Source: JBJGXI01 sp045635475
Lineage (GTDB): Bacteria; Bacillota; Bacilli; Bacillales; Amphibacillaceae
Assembly: GCF_045635475.1 (NCBI RefSeq)
Contig: NZ_JBJGXI010000015.1
Location: forward strand, 30,423-94,422
Reading direction: 5' to 3'
Length of the DNA: 64,000 nt
Made by a program: the position numbers and the translations under genes. Under the pieces are notes generated by a model, which saw nothing but the letters and a program-made list of their open reading frames with translations, was not told the DNA's origin and made no database searches. Of this stretch, positions 43,262 through 53,900 are shown one piece after another. Positions within the stretch are counted from its first letter, which is position 1; each line of letters opens with the position of its first letter.

Positions 43262-46200
43262 ATGAAGAAACAACTAGCGATGTTACTGGCAGTTTTTTTT
43301 ATGTTGAGTGTGGTGCTGACAGGTTTCCAGCCCAAATTGATTAGAGCGAAGGAAGATGTGGATAGTCAACAAGAGTTCTTGGATGTGAGCGATATGTCGG
43401 ATGATAATTTCTTTGGCGTATGGGACGATAATTCATCGGAATGGACTGTTAATGGGAAAATTAATTATGATTATAGTGATGAATTGCAACCAGTAGAAGA
43501 CAATGTAAAGGCTGGGGACTATGCTGGTGCAAAGGAAGCGCTGTTAGCTTATTATCAAAACCGTACAGAACAAACGATTTTACCGTATGAAGATTGGTAC
43601 GATCGATATAAAAATGAAGCGAAGCAATCAGAGCTGGTGCCGATTATTGCCGACAATATCTTTACCTTGAGCGGCGAATATTATATAACCACTTTTTCTG
43701 TCAACAATGAAGACTCTTCAAACACCATCGATGTAACCGAACAAGTATTGGGAATGTCTGGAAACAATGAACTTGCATTTTTTCTAATGGCGAGAAAGAA
43801 TGAACCCTCCACAGCACAATTTCACAGCAAAGAAAGTAATTCCAATCAACCAGTACTCGAGGTCAAAGTGAATGGAACAACCCATACGTTACTACCTACC
43901 GATGATACGTATATTCAACCGGGATCAAATATTAACACTGTATTCGGAAACGAATCTGTACTAGAGGTAAGAGATGAAGGTCCTGGTGCATTTACGGATG
44001 AAACACGTAAAGCATATCTGAAATTTAATCTTTCAGAGTTATCTGGAACCCCTACACAAGCAGAATTAAAGCTTTCTGGAAAGAATATATCTGGTACAGG
44101 TGAAAAGGAAATTATGCTTTACACTACTGACAATGTAACTTTCGATGAGGATACGCAAACCTGGAACAATATCTTACAAAACACCTATTCCTGGGCAGGA
44201 GTACCTGGTGGAACGGATTGGAAAAATCCAAAAGGTGCGGATCGACAGTTTGGGTCTCAGATTCCTCGTTTTTATTTTGCTATGCCTTTAGCATATAAAT
44301 ACTACCAGGATAAGGATGAGTCAGCTGCGAATGATCTTATTGAGTTAATGATGGATTTTATCCAAGATACCGATTCCTATAACGCACCGGAGAATTTAGG
44401 GGCAGGGTCATACTCGAATACACTAGGTGCTGCTAAACGTGTACAAATGTGGATTAAATCATACCATTTAATAAGAAACAGCGCATCTATGAAGGCACCT
44501 GCAAACACGGCTATTTTAAAAACCCTGTTTAAATCAGGGGAACACTTGAAACGTCAAGATCATAAATCATGGGACACGAGTATAAATAGTGCGCTTTATC
44601 GTTTGGCTGTATATTTTCCGGAATTTGTAAATAGTGAAGCGTGGTTTAATCGTGCAAGTAGTAAGCTTCGTGAAATAATTGAAGCAAGCTTTTTATCAGA
44701 CGGAGGCTTTTATCAATCATCAACTAGTTACGGGATATATTTTGCAGAAGAACATGTGCGTAACAAGCAGTTTGGTTCGTTAAACGGTAGAACCTTAGAT
44801 TTAGGCGACAAGCCGATGGAGGAATTCCTGCACTATTTTATGAATGTAGCGTTACCAGACGGCGTTGATGCGAATTTTGGAGATTCTGCAGGGTTAAGTA
44901 TTAGAGATCGTTTGTATAAAATGGGGAAAGAACTGAATGATCCAGCGCTAACATATGTGGGATCTAGTGGAGAGAAAGGAAGTGTACCCGCTCACACTTC
45001 TGTGCTATATCCTCAAGAAAGAAGTGCCATCATGAGAAGTGGCTGGTCGGAGGATAGTTTATATGCAAGATTGTCTGTAGATAACGGTCCACACGAACAT
45101 CCGGATGAAAATGACTTAACTGTTTATGGATACGGGCGACAACTTTTACCAGGGATGGGCTCTTTCAATTATAGTAATGATTCAATATCTAGTTGGCTAC
45201 GGAATAGTACAGAAGCCCATAATACGATTGAAATTGACGATCGAAAGCAAAATTCGAATCGCACTGGATCTATGAATGGGGTTAGCAATGACCAATTTGA
45301 CTTTGTTGTGGGTACGACGGAGGCTACTTCTGATTTTTCATATAAGCGAGCCACTTTGTTTATAAAACCTGGATATTGGATCGTTTCTGATTATATAGAT
45401 GCACCTTCAGGCTCACATAAATATGAGCAAAACTGGCATTTCTTACCTGATGCCAATATCGCTATCGATTCAGATATGAAAACTTCAAAATCCCACTTTG
45501 CGGATGGAGCAAATATTCAGGTTGTTCCGGCCGATCCGGACGAGATAACAGCGACGTTGGAGGATGGTTATTACTCCTCAGAATTTTATATGTTATCTGA
45601 TGCAAAATATACTTCTTATGTGAAGAACACTGCCGGTGATGTTACTTTTGACACAATTCTATATCCAACGGAAGAACAGGATAACAGAGACGTAAAAGTA
45701 ACGAGGCTGGAAATGGCACCAAATGTTCAAACAACAACAGCGACTGCTCTGAAAATTGATTTAGACAACGATACTGGTGATAATGGATACTATTATTTGT
45801 CCCATGAAAATACTCCGGAACAACGAACATTCGGAGGATATCAATTCGATGGGGAAATGGCTTATGTAGAAGCTGCTGGTGATGCAATAGGTTCTGCGCT
45901 TATTCATAATGGAAAGACATTAAAAGCAGATGAAAAAAATCTATTAAAATCACCGAATGAAATTAAGGAGGTTGCTGTTAAATGGGATGGCGACACCGTT
46001 AATATTGATGGATCTGGACTAGAAGTAAATCAATCACAAAACTCCGCGATTGCCATTTATGCGCCTGAAGCGACCAATGTAACGTTTAATGGTGAAGCTG
46101 TTGAATACACACGTAATGGAGATTATATCTATGCGGTGGGTGCTCCTTTCCAGGCTGTAGTTGCAGACACTTATGTCCAAGGTGGAGATTTTGGTAACCA

Positions 46201-47914
46201 AAATTTCGGAAGTGAACCGACCATGCTGTTGAAAAATGCCGGTCTAGTTAGCTATGATCGATCTCCGTTAATGAAGATAGATACGAGTTCACTAGATCCT
46301 AATATAGAGTCGGCTAAGCTGTTCCTTTATGGCAGTTACCAAGCCGGGGAGGGTTCACTTACGGCCAAGGTTTATTCATTAGGTGATGATTGGGAGGAAG
46401 AAAATGTAACCTGGAATAATGCTCCTGATGTGCAACAAGAACTTACGACGATTCAAATTGGTCAAGAACAAAAGTGGTATGAGATTGATTTAACGGAGTA
46501 CATTCAACAAGAAGCAGAAGGGGATCAGGCTGCAAGCATCATAATTAGAGCAGAAACCCCCGAAATGGTAATTTTTGATAGTAAAGAGTCTTCTCATGCT
46601 CCTTATTTAGACGTGAAGTATACGGAGGAAGACCCAACTGACGAAGAAAAACCGGTTATCACATTGAACGGCGAAAACCCAATGACTGTAGAAGTCAACG
46701 AGTCGTATGAAGAACCCGGAGCAATGGCGACAGACAATAACGATGGGGATCTAACAGGTGATATTGCGGTCAGCGGTGAGGTAGACACGAGTGCGTTAGG
46801 AACGTATGAAGTGACTTATACTGTAACGGATAGTTCTGGTAACACGGAAACAGTCAAGCGAACGGTTAAAGTGGTAGATACAACAGATCCTGTGATCGAG
46901 TTAAATGGTTCAAATTCAATGACTGTAGAAGTCAACGAGACGTATGAAGAACCCGGAGCAATGGCGACAGACAATAACTATGGGGATTTAACGGAAGATA
47001 TCGACATCAGTGGTGAAGTTGACACGAGTACAGTTGGTACGTATGAAATCACATATACCGTCACCGACAGCTCCGACAATACTATGACAGTCAAGCGAAC
47101 GGTTGAAGTGGTTGACACAACAGATCCTGTGATCGAGCTAACTGGTGAAAATCCACTGACATTACGAATTGGTGAGGAATACGAAGAACCCGGAGCAGAG
47201 GTCACGGATAATTCAGGAGAAGACTTAACGAATGAAATAAACATCAGCGGCGATGTAGATACAAACGCCATAGGAACGTACACAGTGAGCTATACGGTGA
47301 CAGACAGTTCTGGCAATGTAGGAGAAACGACGCGCACAGTGAAAATTGTGGACGATAACATGATAAGTTTCGGCGAAGAGCGGAAGGTAAGAAAAGGTGA
47401 AAAATTCATCATAGAAGGGACAACGAGCTCTATCATAATGCCGGACGACCTGCCATTGGGCACAACAATCATGATAGAGAAAGTTGAAGGCGATGCGAAC
47501 GGAAATCTGAAGTTAGCTGGCGATGTATATGAAGTCACAGTCGTTTATCCAGATGGAGCTACACCACCACAAAACGACTTCACACTCACGCTGTCCTATG
47601 CTGCCGACGCGGATTCAAACGCAGTGAACATCTATTATTTTGATGAAGAGACAAATGAATGGGTATTAGAAGGTGGTCAAGTAAATACAGAGAACAAAAA
47701 AATCACGTTACATGTACCGCACTTCTCTAAATACGGTGTATTTCAAGAAGTAAGTAGTGACGACGCCACGGAGGACCCAGATGAAAATGAAACACCAAAC
47801 GCAGAAGATGACAAAGAGGAACTACCTAATACATCAACAATAACGTTTAACCTATTATTACTAGGCATGATCATGCTTCTTGTTGGAAGTGTAATGGTGG
47901 CAAGGAGACAGTAG
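43262..47914 (+). CDS. Wall-anchored heparinase II/III-family protein with DNRLRE-like and Ig-like domains
   Basis: 1550 residues. There is a signal peptide at 1-29. The catalytic part is of the heparinase II/III (alginate-lyase-like) type: helical region about 330-560, then HEHPDENDL (His611, His613, Asp615) and AHNTIEIDD in the beta-sandwich half. A DNRLRE-like sandwich (DDTYIQPGSNINTVFGNES) appears inserted at about 170-310. A second such module lies at about 965-1125 (ADTYVQGGDFGNQNFGSEP). Three DUF5011-type Ig repeats follow (about 1130-1365, each with YEEPGA). A further sandwich and the sortase signal LPNTS with a hydrophobic helix and RRQ end the protein. It probably cleaves an acidic polysaccharide at the cell wall. 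The substrate cannot be read from the sequence. The site GGGGAGG precedes the ATG. Confidence 0.88.
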   Translation: MKKQLAMLLAVFFMLSVVLTGFQPKLIRAKEDVDSQQEFLDVSDMSDDNFFGVWDDNSSEWTVNGKINYDYSDELQPVEDNVKAGDYAGAKEALLAYYQNRTEQTILPYEDWYDRYKNEAKQSELVPIIADNIFTLSGEYYITTFSVNNEDSSNTIDVTEQVLGMSGNNELAFFLMARKNEPSTAQFHSKESNSNQPVLEVKVNGTTHTLLPTDDTYIQPGSNINTVFGNESVLEVRDEGPGAFTDETRKAYLKFNLSELSGTPTQAELKLSGKNISGTGEKEIMLYTTDNVTFDEDTQTWNNILQNTYSWAGVPGGTDWKNPKGADRQFGSQIPRFYFAMPLAYKYYQDKDESAANDLIELMMDFIQDTDSYNAPENLGAGSYSNTLGAAKRVQMWIKSYHLIRNSASMKAPANTAILKTLFKSGEHLKRQDHKSWDTSINSALYRLAVYFPEFVNSEAWFNRASSKLREIIEASFLSDGGFYQSSTSYGIYFAEEHVRNKQFGSLNGRTLDLGDKPMEEFLHYFMNVALPDGVDANFGDSAGLSIRDRLYKMGKELNDPALTYVGSSGEKGSVPAHTSVLYPQERSAIMRSGWSEDSLYARLSVDNGPHEHPDENDLTVYGYGRQLLPGMGSFNYSNDSISSWLRNSTEAHNTIEIDDRKQNSNRTGSMNGVSNDQFDFVVGTTEATSDFSYKRATLFIKPGYWIVSDYIDAPSGSHKYEQNWHFLPDANIAIDSDMKTSKSHFADGANIQVVPADPDEITATLEDGYYSSEFYMLSDAKYTSYVKNTAGDVTFDTILYPTEEQDNRDVKVTRLEMAPNVQTTTATALKIDLDNDTGDNGYYYLSHENTPEQRTFGGYQFDGEMAYVEAAGDAIGSALIHNGKTLKADEKNLLKSPNEIKEVAVKWDGDTVNIDGSGLEVNQSQNSAIAIYAPEATNVTFNGEAVEYTRNGDYIYAVGAPFQAVVADTYVQGGDFGNQNFGSEPTMLLKNAGLVSYDRSPLMKIDTSSLDPNIESAKLFLYGSYQAGEGSLTAKVYSLGDDWEEENVTWNNAPDVQQELTTIQIGQEQKWYEIDLTEYIQQEAEGDQAASIIIRAETPEMVIFDSKESSHAPYLDVKYTEEDPTDEEKPVITLNGENPMTVEVNESYEEPGAMATDNNDGDLTGDIAVSGEVDTSALGTYEVTYTVTDSSGNTETVKRTVKVVDTTDPVIELNGSNSMTVEVNETYEEPGAMATDNNYGDLTEDIDISGEVDTSTVGTYEITYTVTDSSDNTMTVKRTVEVVDTTDPVIELTGENPLTLRIGEEYEEPGAEVTDNSGEDLTNEINISGDVDTNAIGTYTVSYTVTDSSGNVGETTRTVKIVDDNMISFGEERKVRKGEKFIIEGTTSSIIMPDDLPLGTTIMIEKVEGDANGNLKLAGDVYEVTVVYPDGATPPQNDFTLTLSYAADADSNAVNIYYFDEETNEWVLEGGQVNTENKKITLHVPHFSKYGVFQEVSSDDATEDPDENETPNAEDDKEELPNTSTITFNLLLLGMIMLLVGSVMVARRQ

Positions 47915-47941
47915 GGATGGTTCGTCTGTCCCAGTTTTTTT

Positions 47942-47980
47942 AGGCAAGGTACATTGGCACACTGTACCTTGCCTTTTTTA
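47942..47980 (+). terminator. Terminator of the heparinase-family gene
   Basis: AGGCAAGGTACA (47942-47953) and TGTACCTTGCCT (47963-47974) pair perfectly and are followed by T6. Confidence 0.9.
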
Positions 47981-48311
47981 TTGAAGTTAGTGGCAATTAC
48001 TCTGTGTACTTTTAATCCGTCTTGGGCAAGTCGTGGGAGAAGGACAGCAGATCCCCTGCTCACTCAAAAAAACATTGTTAATCCGGGGGATTTAAGAGAT
48101 AATCAAAATTGAAGTTAGAAAATTTAGAAAAGTGGCAATAGGGGCGATTATTCTGTCCCAAATAATTTATAAATTTAAAAGGAGTGAGACGGGAGAAGAA
48201 CGAAATCGCGTCCCGCGATGGCTAGCGAGGATAGAGCGTTTATTATGTAAGTGGAACATACTAAGTATTGAGGTTAATTAAGGGAGTAAACCCATTTAAA
48301 ACATAAAGAAA

Positions 48312-48370
48312 AAGTATGCTTTCTGTGATATTGTTTAATCGCCAAACCAAACAATAAAGAGAGCATACTT
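48312..48370 (+). repeat. Inverted repeat at the left side of the IS91-like element
   Basis: AAGTATGCTTTCT and TATTGTTT are mirrored by AAACAATA and AGAGAGCATACTT around AATCGCCAAACC. Hairpin ends of this kind are expected at IS91-family termini; assignment to terIS is inference. Confidence 0.5.
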
Positions 48371-48495
48371 CTATGAAAAATATTCTAACACGAAAAATAC
48401 CAAAATTACAAAACCAATATTTTACTCTACATAAACGTGGACCACCCACCTTCCGGTTTGTTAATAATCAACTAACAAATTGGAGGGCTTTTATT

Positions 48496-49368
48496 GTGGA
48501 AAAATATAAACACAAGATTGAACTATTCTTTGAACTGAAAAATTCACCTGAATCCACCAGAGAAACCATGCGAAGAAGAATGAACGATTTCATCATTTAT
48601 GTAAATGCAGTTTTAGAAATCGAGATGGAAGAAACAACCTTCGAAGATATTCAGGGCTATATCCTTCACCTTAAAAGAGATAGAGACCTATCACCGGGCA
48701 CAATTAATAATTATATTTCATCTATCAAGTTTTTTTACACTTACGTATTAGAAAAAACATGGAATCCGATAAAGGTTCCTAGGTTGATAAGGGCTAAGAA
48801 TTTCCCTGTTATTCCTCCGAGAGGGCAAGTATATGCACTTTTAAATGGGACAAATAATTTAAAACACAAGGCGATTCTCGCCTTAATCTACGGTAGTGGA
48901 TTACGTGTAAGTGAAGTTGCACGATTGAGAATTGGTGATATAGATAGCCAAACCATGAGGGTTCGTGTGGATGGAGCGAAACACAATACGAATCGTAATA
49001 CTATTTTGTCTGAGATGAGCCTTCTTGTCCTCCGAAAGTATTTTAAAGCCTATCATCATCGGTCTTTTTCCAAAAATGATTGGCTCTTCACGGGAAACAA
49101 GAAAGAGAATCCTGTTACAGTTAAAACTATTCAAAATACCTTTCTTAAAATTAGAGAAAGATTAAATCTGGATACCAAGATTTCAGCACATACCTTGCGG
49201 CATTGTTTCGCGACTCACTCCCTCGAAGATGGAGTTGAACCTGTGCATATACAACATATGTTAGGTCATAAAAATGTGGAAACGACAAATGGTTATTTAC
49301 ACACGACTTCCAAGAGCTTAATGGGGATCAAAAGCCCTTTGGACCAACCGAGAGGTAATGAATTATGA
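48496..49368 (+). CDS. Tyrosine recombinase/integrase of the IS91-like element
   Basis: 290 residues from GTG 48496, which has TGGAGGGC upstream; the frame is open to an ATG at 48373 (331 residues), but that start follows the palindrome and has a weak site. The N-terminal SAM-like domain (TRETMRRRMNDFIIYVNAVL) is followed by the catalytic domain with Arg in YGSGLRVSEVARL, HTLRHCFATH (His-x-x-Arg), LGHKNVETT and the nucleophile Tyr in NGYLHTT. All catalytic residues are present, so it may be active. Its stop overlaps the transposase start. Confidence 0.85.
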   Translation: MEKYKHKIELFFELKNSPESTRETMRRRMNDFIIYVNAVLEIEMEETTFEDIQGYILHLKRDRDLSPGTINNYISSIKFFYTYVLEKTWNPIKVPRLIRAKNFPVIPPRGQVYALLNGTNNLKHKAILALIYGSGLRVSEVARLRIGDIDSQTMRVRVDGAKHNTNRNTILSEMSLLVLRKYFKAYHHRSFSKNDWLFTGNKKENPVTVKTIQNTFLKIRERLNLDTKISAHTLRHCFATHSLEDGVEPVHIQHMLGHKNVETTNGYLHTTSKSLMGIKSPLDQPRGNEL

Positions 49369-50486
49369 CTGTACAGAGCTTATTTCTAAGTGACTACGAG
49401 TATTTTCGAGTAACTCATAAAGTATCAAAAGAACAAGCAAAAGCAGCTACAGCTATTAGAAATTGCAGAACAGACGCTTTAGGAGGTCATAGGCATGCAT
49501 GTGATGCGTGTGGCGATTCAAAAATCAGCTATAACTCATGTCGAAATCGTCATTGTCCACAGTGTCAGGGAGTTAATAAAGAGATTTGGGTGGATCAAAG
49601 AAGCAAAGATATTCTACACGCACCTTATTTTCACGTTGTATTTACCATGCCGGAACAATTACACATGTTGATCTATCATAATCAACAACTACCTTATACA
49701 TTAATGTACAAAGCAGTGGCAGAGACGTTGACCGGACTCGCCTGGGATGATAAATACTTAGGTGCTCAAATTGGCTTTCTATCCGTCTTGCATACTTGGG
49801 GACAGAACTTACACTATCATCCACATATTCATACGATTGTCTTGGCCGGAGGCCTAACAAAAGATAACCGTTGGAAGGAAACGAGCGATAAATTCTTTAT
49901 CCCTGTCAAAGTCTTATCCAAAAAGTTTAGAGGTAAATTCCTTTATTATCTCAAACAATATTTTAATCAAAAGCAATTAAAGTTCTTCACAAGCACAAAA
50001 GAATTTCAATCTCGTACACAGTTTCAACAGATAGCTGTTATGAAAAGGATTGGTATAGCTATACCAAAAGAACATTTTCTGGTCCCTTAGCAGTAATGAA
50101 ATATCTTGGATTATATACACACCGCATCGCTATTTCGAATCAGCGCATTCTATCAGAAGGTTATGATACGGTGACCATCGGAGTAAAAGATTACAAGAAT
50201 AACAATAAGAGAAAGCAAGTAACGATGACTAAAGTAGAATTTATTCGTCGCTTTTTAATGCATGTATTGCCAACAGGCTTTGTAAAAGTACGGCATTATG
50301 GCATACTAGCAAATCGAAATAGGAAAACGAAGTTGGCTCGTTGTCGGAAATTAACAAAAAGTCCTACGTATATGAAGGCTTGAGTAAAATTGAAGTTCTT
50401 GGCAAGATACTGAATAAAGATTTGATTTTATGTCCTTCGTGTAAAACTGGTCATCTAGAGATTATAAATTCATTCAGGATACCTTG
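49365..50486 (+). pseudogene. IS91-family transposase, disrupted by two frameshifts
   Basis: The N-terminus has the zinc-finger-like CRNRHCPQCQGVNKEIW and the HUH motif in HYHPHIHTIVLAGGL. The frame is lost near 50035-50050 and ends at 50090. The correct continuation is YSYTKRTFSGPLAVMKYLGL then YTHRIAISNQRI (Tyr region), found in another frame up to 50383. A second shift near 50370 is needed to reach the zinc-ribbon-like end VLGKILNKDLILCPSCKTGH. The transposase is therefore probably dead. Confidence 0.85.
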
Positions 50487-50724
50487 ATTGAATGGAAAAT
50501 AAATACTTTTTTAAAAGCCTCTTCAATGGGGAGGGGGAAAGTATACCCAAATCTAGTTCTAATCTGCGAATTTAATTGAAAAACGCAGGTCAGGACTAGA
50601 AAAAAGGATAAATAAATAGATCAAAAGAAGCCTAGGGAAGATTGAATCCCCATAGGTAGAGAGGGGAGCGACTTCGTCCTTCTGGGACAATCAAAAATTT
50701 GCGGGTAGTGGTAATACGAAACAG

Positions 50725-50768
50725 AAAAAAGGCACAGTTAGCTTAAATAGCTAATTGTGCCTTTTTTT
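50725..50768. terminator. Bidirectional terminator
   Basis: AAAAAAGGCACAGTTAGC and GCTAATTGTGCCTTTTTTT form a long stem with A- and T-tracts on the two sides. Confidence 0.85.
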
Positions 50769-50947
50769 CTCGCAAACTTCCGATTGTTCCCTGAAAGAAC
50801 CGTCCCTATGGCTCTATGATAGATATATCCTCACCACATCCAACGCACCATCCACAATCAAAATTAATAAAATGTAAAGGGATTTACCAACTAATGTCGA
50901 ATTTATTATTCGAATAAGCTAGATGACAATTGAATAAGGAGGCGCCG

Positions 50948-53900
50948 ATGAGCAGAAAAATTATTTTATACGGTTCAAGTGTGGCAGCAATAACTGTAAT
51001 TGTGATGGTGCTGTTATTTAACCTCACCAACCCGAACAATGCTGGGAATGACATTACAGTCTTGGCTTCGGGGGATACGGGAAAGCAGGAGGAGCGGAGC
51101 AATTTAAATCAACTGGTACCGACTGCTACCCTTACAGAAATTACCGGTGAGGTATTTATTGTCCCAGCTAAGCAAGGTGATGATCAGGTAGTGGCAACCG
51201 AAACTAGCAAGTTAATTCAAGGAGATACGCTAGTTACGGCAGCAGGGGCCACGGTCAAGTTAGTGTTTGATGCTGAACAATATGCTGTTTTAGGTGAGAG
51301 TACGGAAGTAGAAATCAAGGAGCTTTATAACTCAAATAAAGGTCTTCACATTCTACTAGAACAACGGGCAGGAAAAGTGTGGCATGCTGGACACCATGAG
51401 GACTATGCGGTCGACATGACGGATTTAAAAGTAACTACAGATGGCACACATTTTGGTACCTTCTCTGCAAATCAATCTATGTTTGTGTTTAGTGGAGGGA
51501 CTAGCGCTAGTTTCACTTACATGGATGAAGAAGAAAAAGAAGAGCAAGATTATGAGCTAATCATCTATCCGACACAGGAGATAACGCTTGATCCGGACCA
51601 ATCGGATAATCCGGATCCGTACGTTAGAATTATTGACCCAGGGGATTTTGTTGACGCTTCTGATCCTGCAATCATTAAAGAATTACTCAAAAACAAAAAC
51701 GAAATTGATCAAGAAAATGAGGATTTACTTAAGAAGCTGCAAGAACATCCAGATCCCTCTAATCCTGAAGAGGTACTACAGCCTAGTGATTTGGACATCT
51801 ATCAACAAAACATGGATAACATGATTCAAAATATTATCAAGCAATCGCTGCAGCAAAAGAAGATAGATGAGCTAACTGTAAAGCAGATTGTAAAGGAAGA
51901 ACTGAAAGAAGAGCAGTGGGACTTTGAGAATGTTCCCCCAGTTATAATTGCAAAAGAATTGGATAAAAAAGCACTAGATCAGCTAATCGAAGAACAGAAA
52001 AAGCAGATACAACAAGATCAGGAGCATGCTAATGAGGAAGGACAAGATAAATTAAAGGAGGAAGAGATTAAGCATTTACTAGAAATAATTGAAGAAACAC
52101 AAGAAATGTTAAGAAAACAACAACAAGTGAAAGAGCAAGAACAAATGAAGAAAGAAATACAGCAAAAGCTTGAGAAGGAATTAGAGGAACAGAAACGTAA
52201 TGCAGAACAAGAGGAAATAAAAAAACAGCAAGAGCTACAGAAACAACAAGAGTTACAGAAACAGCAAGAGGAAAAAATAGCTAAACAGAAAATGGAAGAT
52301 CAGCTAGCGCTAAATCAAGCGTATGCACAAATAGACGCTGATGTTTTGCTTGGAAATGAGGGCAAAACATTTCATTTAGCAAATTCAGCTATTTCCATCC
52401 GTGCGAGATCTAGCAATCAAAAGGTGGTCAAGGTCGAGGTGAATCAGTCAGATATAACGCTGATCCCAATATCCAATGGTAAGGTGACGTTAACCGTTAC
52501 AGGGAAATTGAACGGTTTGAGTGTTAGCAAAACGGTTCACATAACTGTGGAAATGCAACCAACTGAGGGACCAAAAGCGATCAGCTTCACGGATATAGGT
52601 AAGTTGCTTGGATCTGTCGCTGGTAAAGTAGGCATTCAAAAAGCAGATGACGAGCTTAACATTTCAGGCTACACACTATATTGGGCATCCGATAAAAAAG
52701 AGAAGCTTGGCAACCCAATCGCTAACCTTCCGAAAACAGGTGAAAATCTCGTTTACACTTTTACGGAAGAAACGAAGATACCAACTGGCGCAACAGGACT
52801 TCTAGCCTACTCGCATAATAAGGCCGGTGAATCTAGTACTGCATCGTATGTGTCGTTCGTTGATTTGCAGGAAATACAGGTGAAGGGGTCGTTAGCAAAT
52901 GTGATTTTGCATGCAGGACAAAATCAGTCATTCGAACTCACGAACATTTTCGAAGGGGAAACAGGAGCCTGGATCGATCCAGCAGATGCTGTGTATCATG
53001 TCGAGCTTAGCTCAGAGGATGAAGATGAGGCCAGAGCTTACGAGGATGGCGGATTCTATGTAGAAGGGCTGAAACTTGGAGAAACCACGATAACTGTAAC
53101 GGTCACCAATGTCGACACGAATCAACACGCATCGACCTTATTCCATGTAACAGTCAAGGACGTCCCAGCCAAAGCACCTGCTGGTGTAAGGTTTACAGAC
53201 ACGAATCCATTACGTGGAAAAGTAACTGGAACTGTTTCAATTATTAAAGCAGCCGACGAAAGTGATCTGACGGATTACGTATTGTACTGGGCAACGAATA
53301 CGAAAGAGAAGCTCGGTGCCCCGATTGCAACACTTCCGAAGACAGGGGATACGATCAGCTACCCATTCACTGCGGGAACGGCAATCCCGGATGGCGCAAC
53401 AGGGCTCCTAGCATATTCGAAAAATGCCGTAGGGGAATCGCGCGTTGTGTCTTATGCGTTGTTCGTTGATTTGCAGGAAATGCAGGTGAAAGGGTCACTA
53501 GCAGATGTGACATTGAACGCAGGTAATAACCAAGGGTTAAGCCTCGCTCAGATTTTTATGAGTGATACAGGAGCCTGGATCGATCCACTAGATCCTGCTT
53601 ATCATGTTGAGGTTAGTTCAGCGGATGAATTAGTGGCGAAGGTAAACAAAGATGGCGATTATTTTGTGGAAGGTGTAGAACCCGGAACAACAACGATTAC
53701 CGTAACAGTCACCAATACCGAGAAAAATCAACATGCATCGACCTCTTTCCATGTGACAGTCATGGACAGCGTCCCAGCTGAAGCTCCTGCTGGACTGACG
53801 TTTACAGACACGAATCCATTACGTGGAAAAGTATCCGGAACTGTTTCAATCACCAAAGCAGCGGACGAAAGTGATCTGACGGATTACGTATTGTATTGGG

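Larger units (their letters stand above)
48312..50490 (+). mobile_element. IS91-like element with tyrosine recombinase, transposase frameshifted
   Basis: It combines the terminal hairpin, an intact tyrosine recombinase gene and a Y2/HUH transposase that overlaps it by four bases. IS91-related elements of Firmicutes often carry such a recombinase in front of the transposase. The exact ends are not certain. The 235 bases after it (50490-50724) contain nothing I recognise. Confidence 0.7.

Noticed and set aside
46650..47350. Minus-strand ORFs over the Ig-like repeats of the heparinase-family gene
   Set aside because: They are low-complexity shadows (Ser/Val/Thr-rich) of the repeated coding frame.
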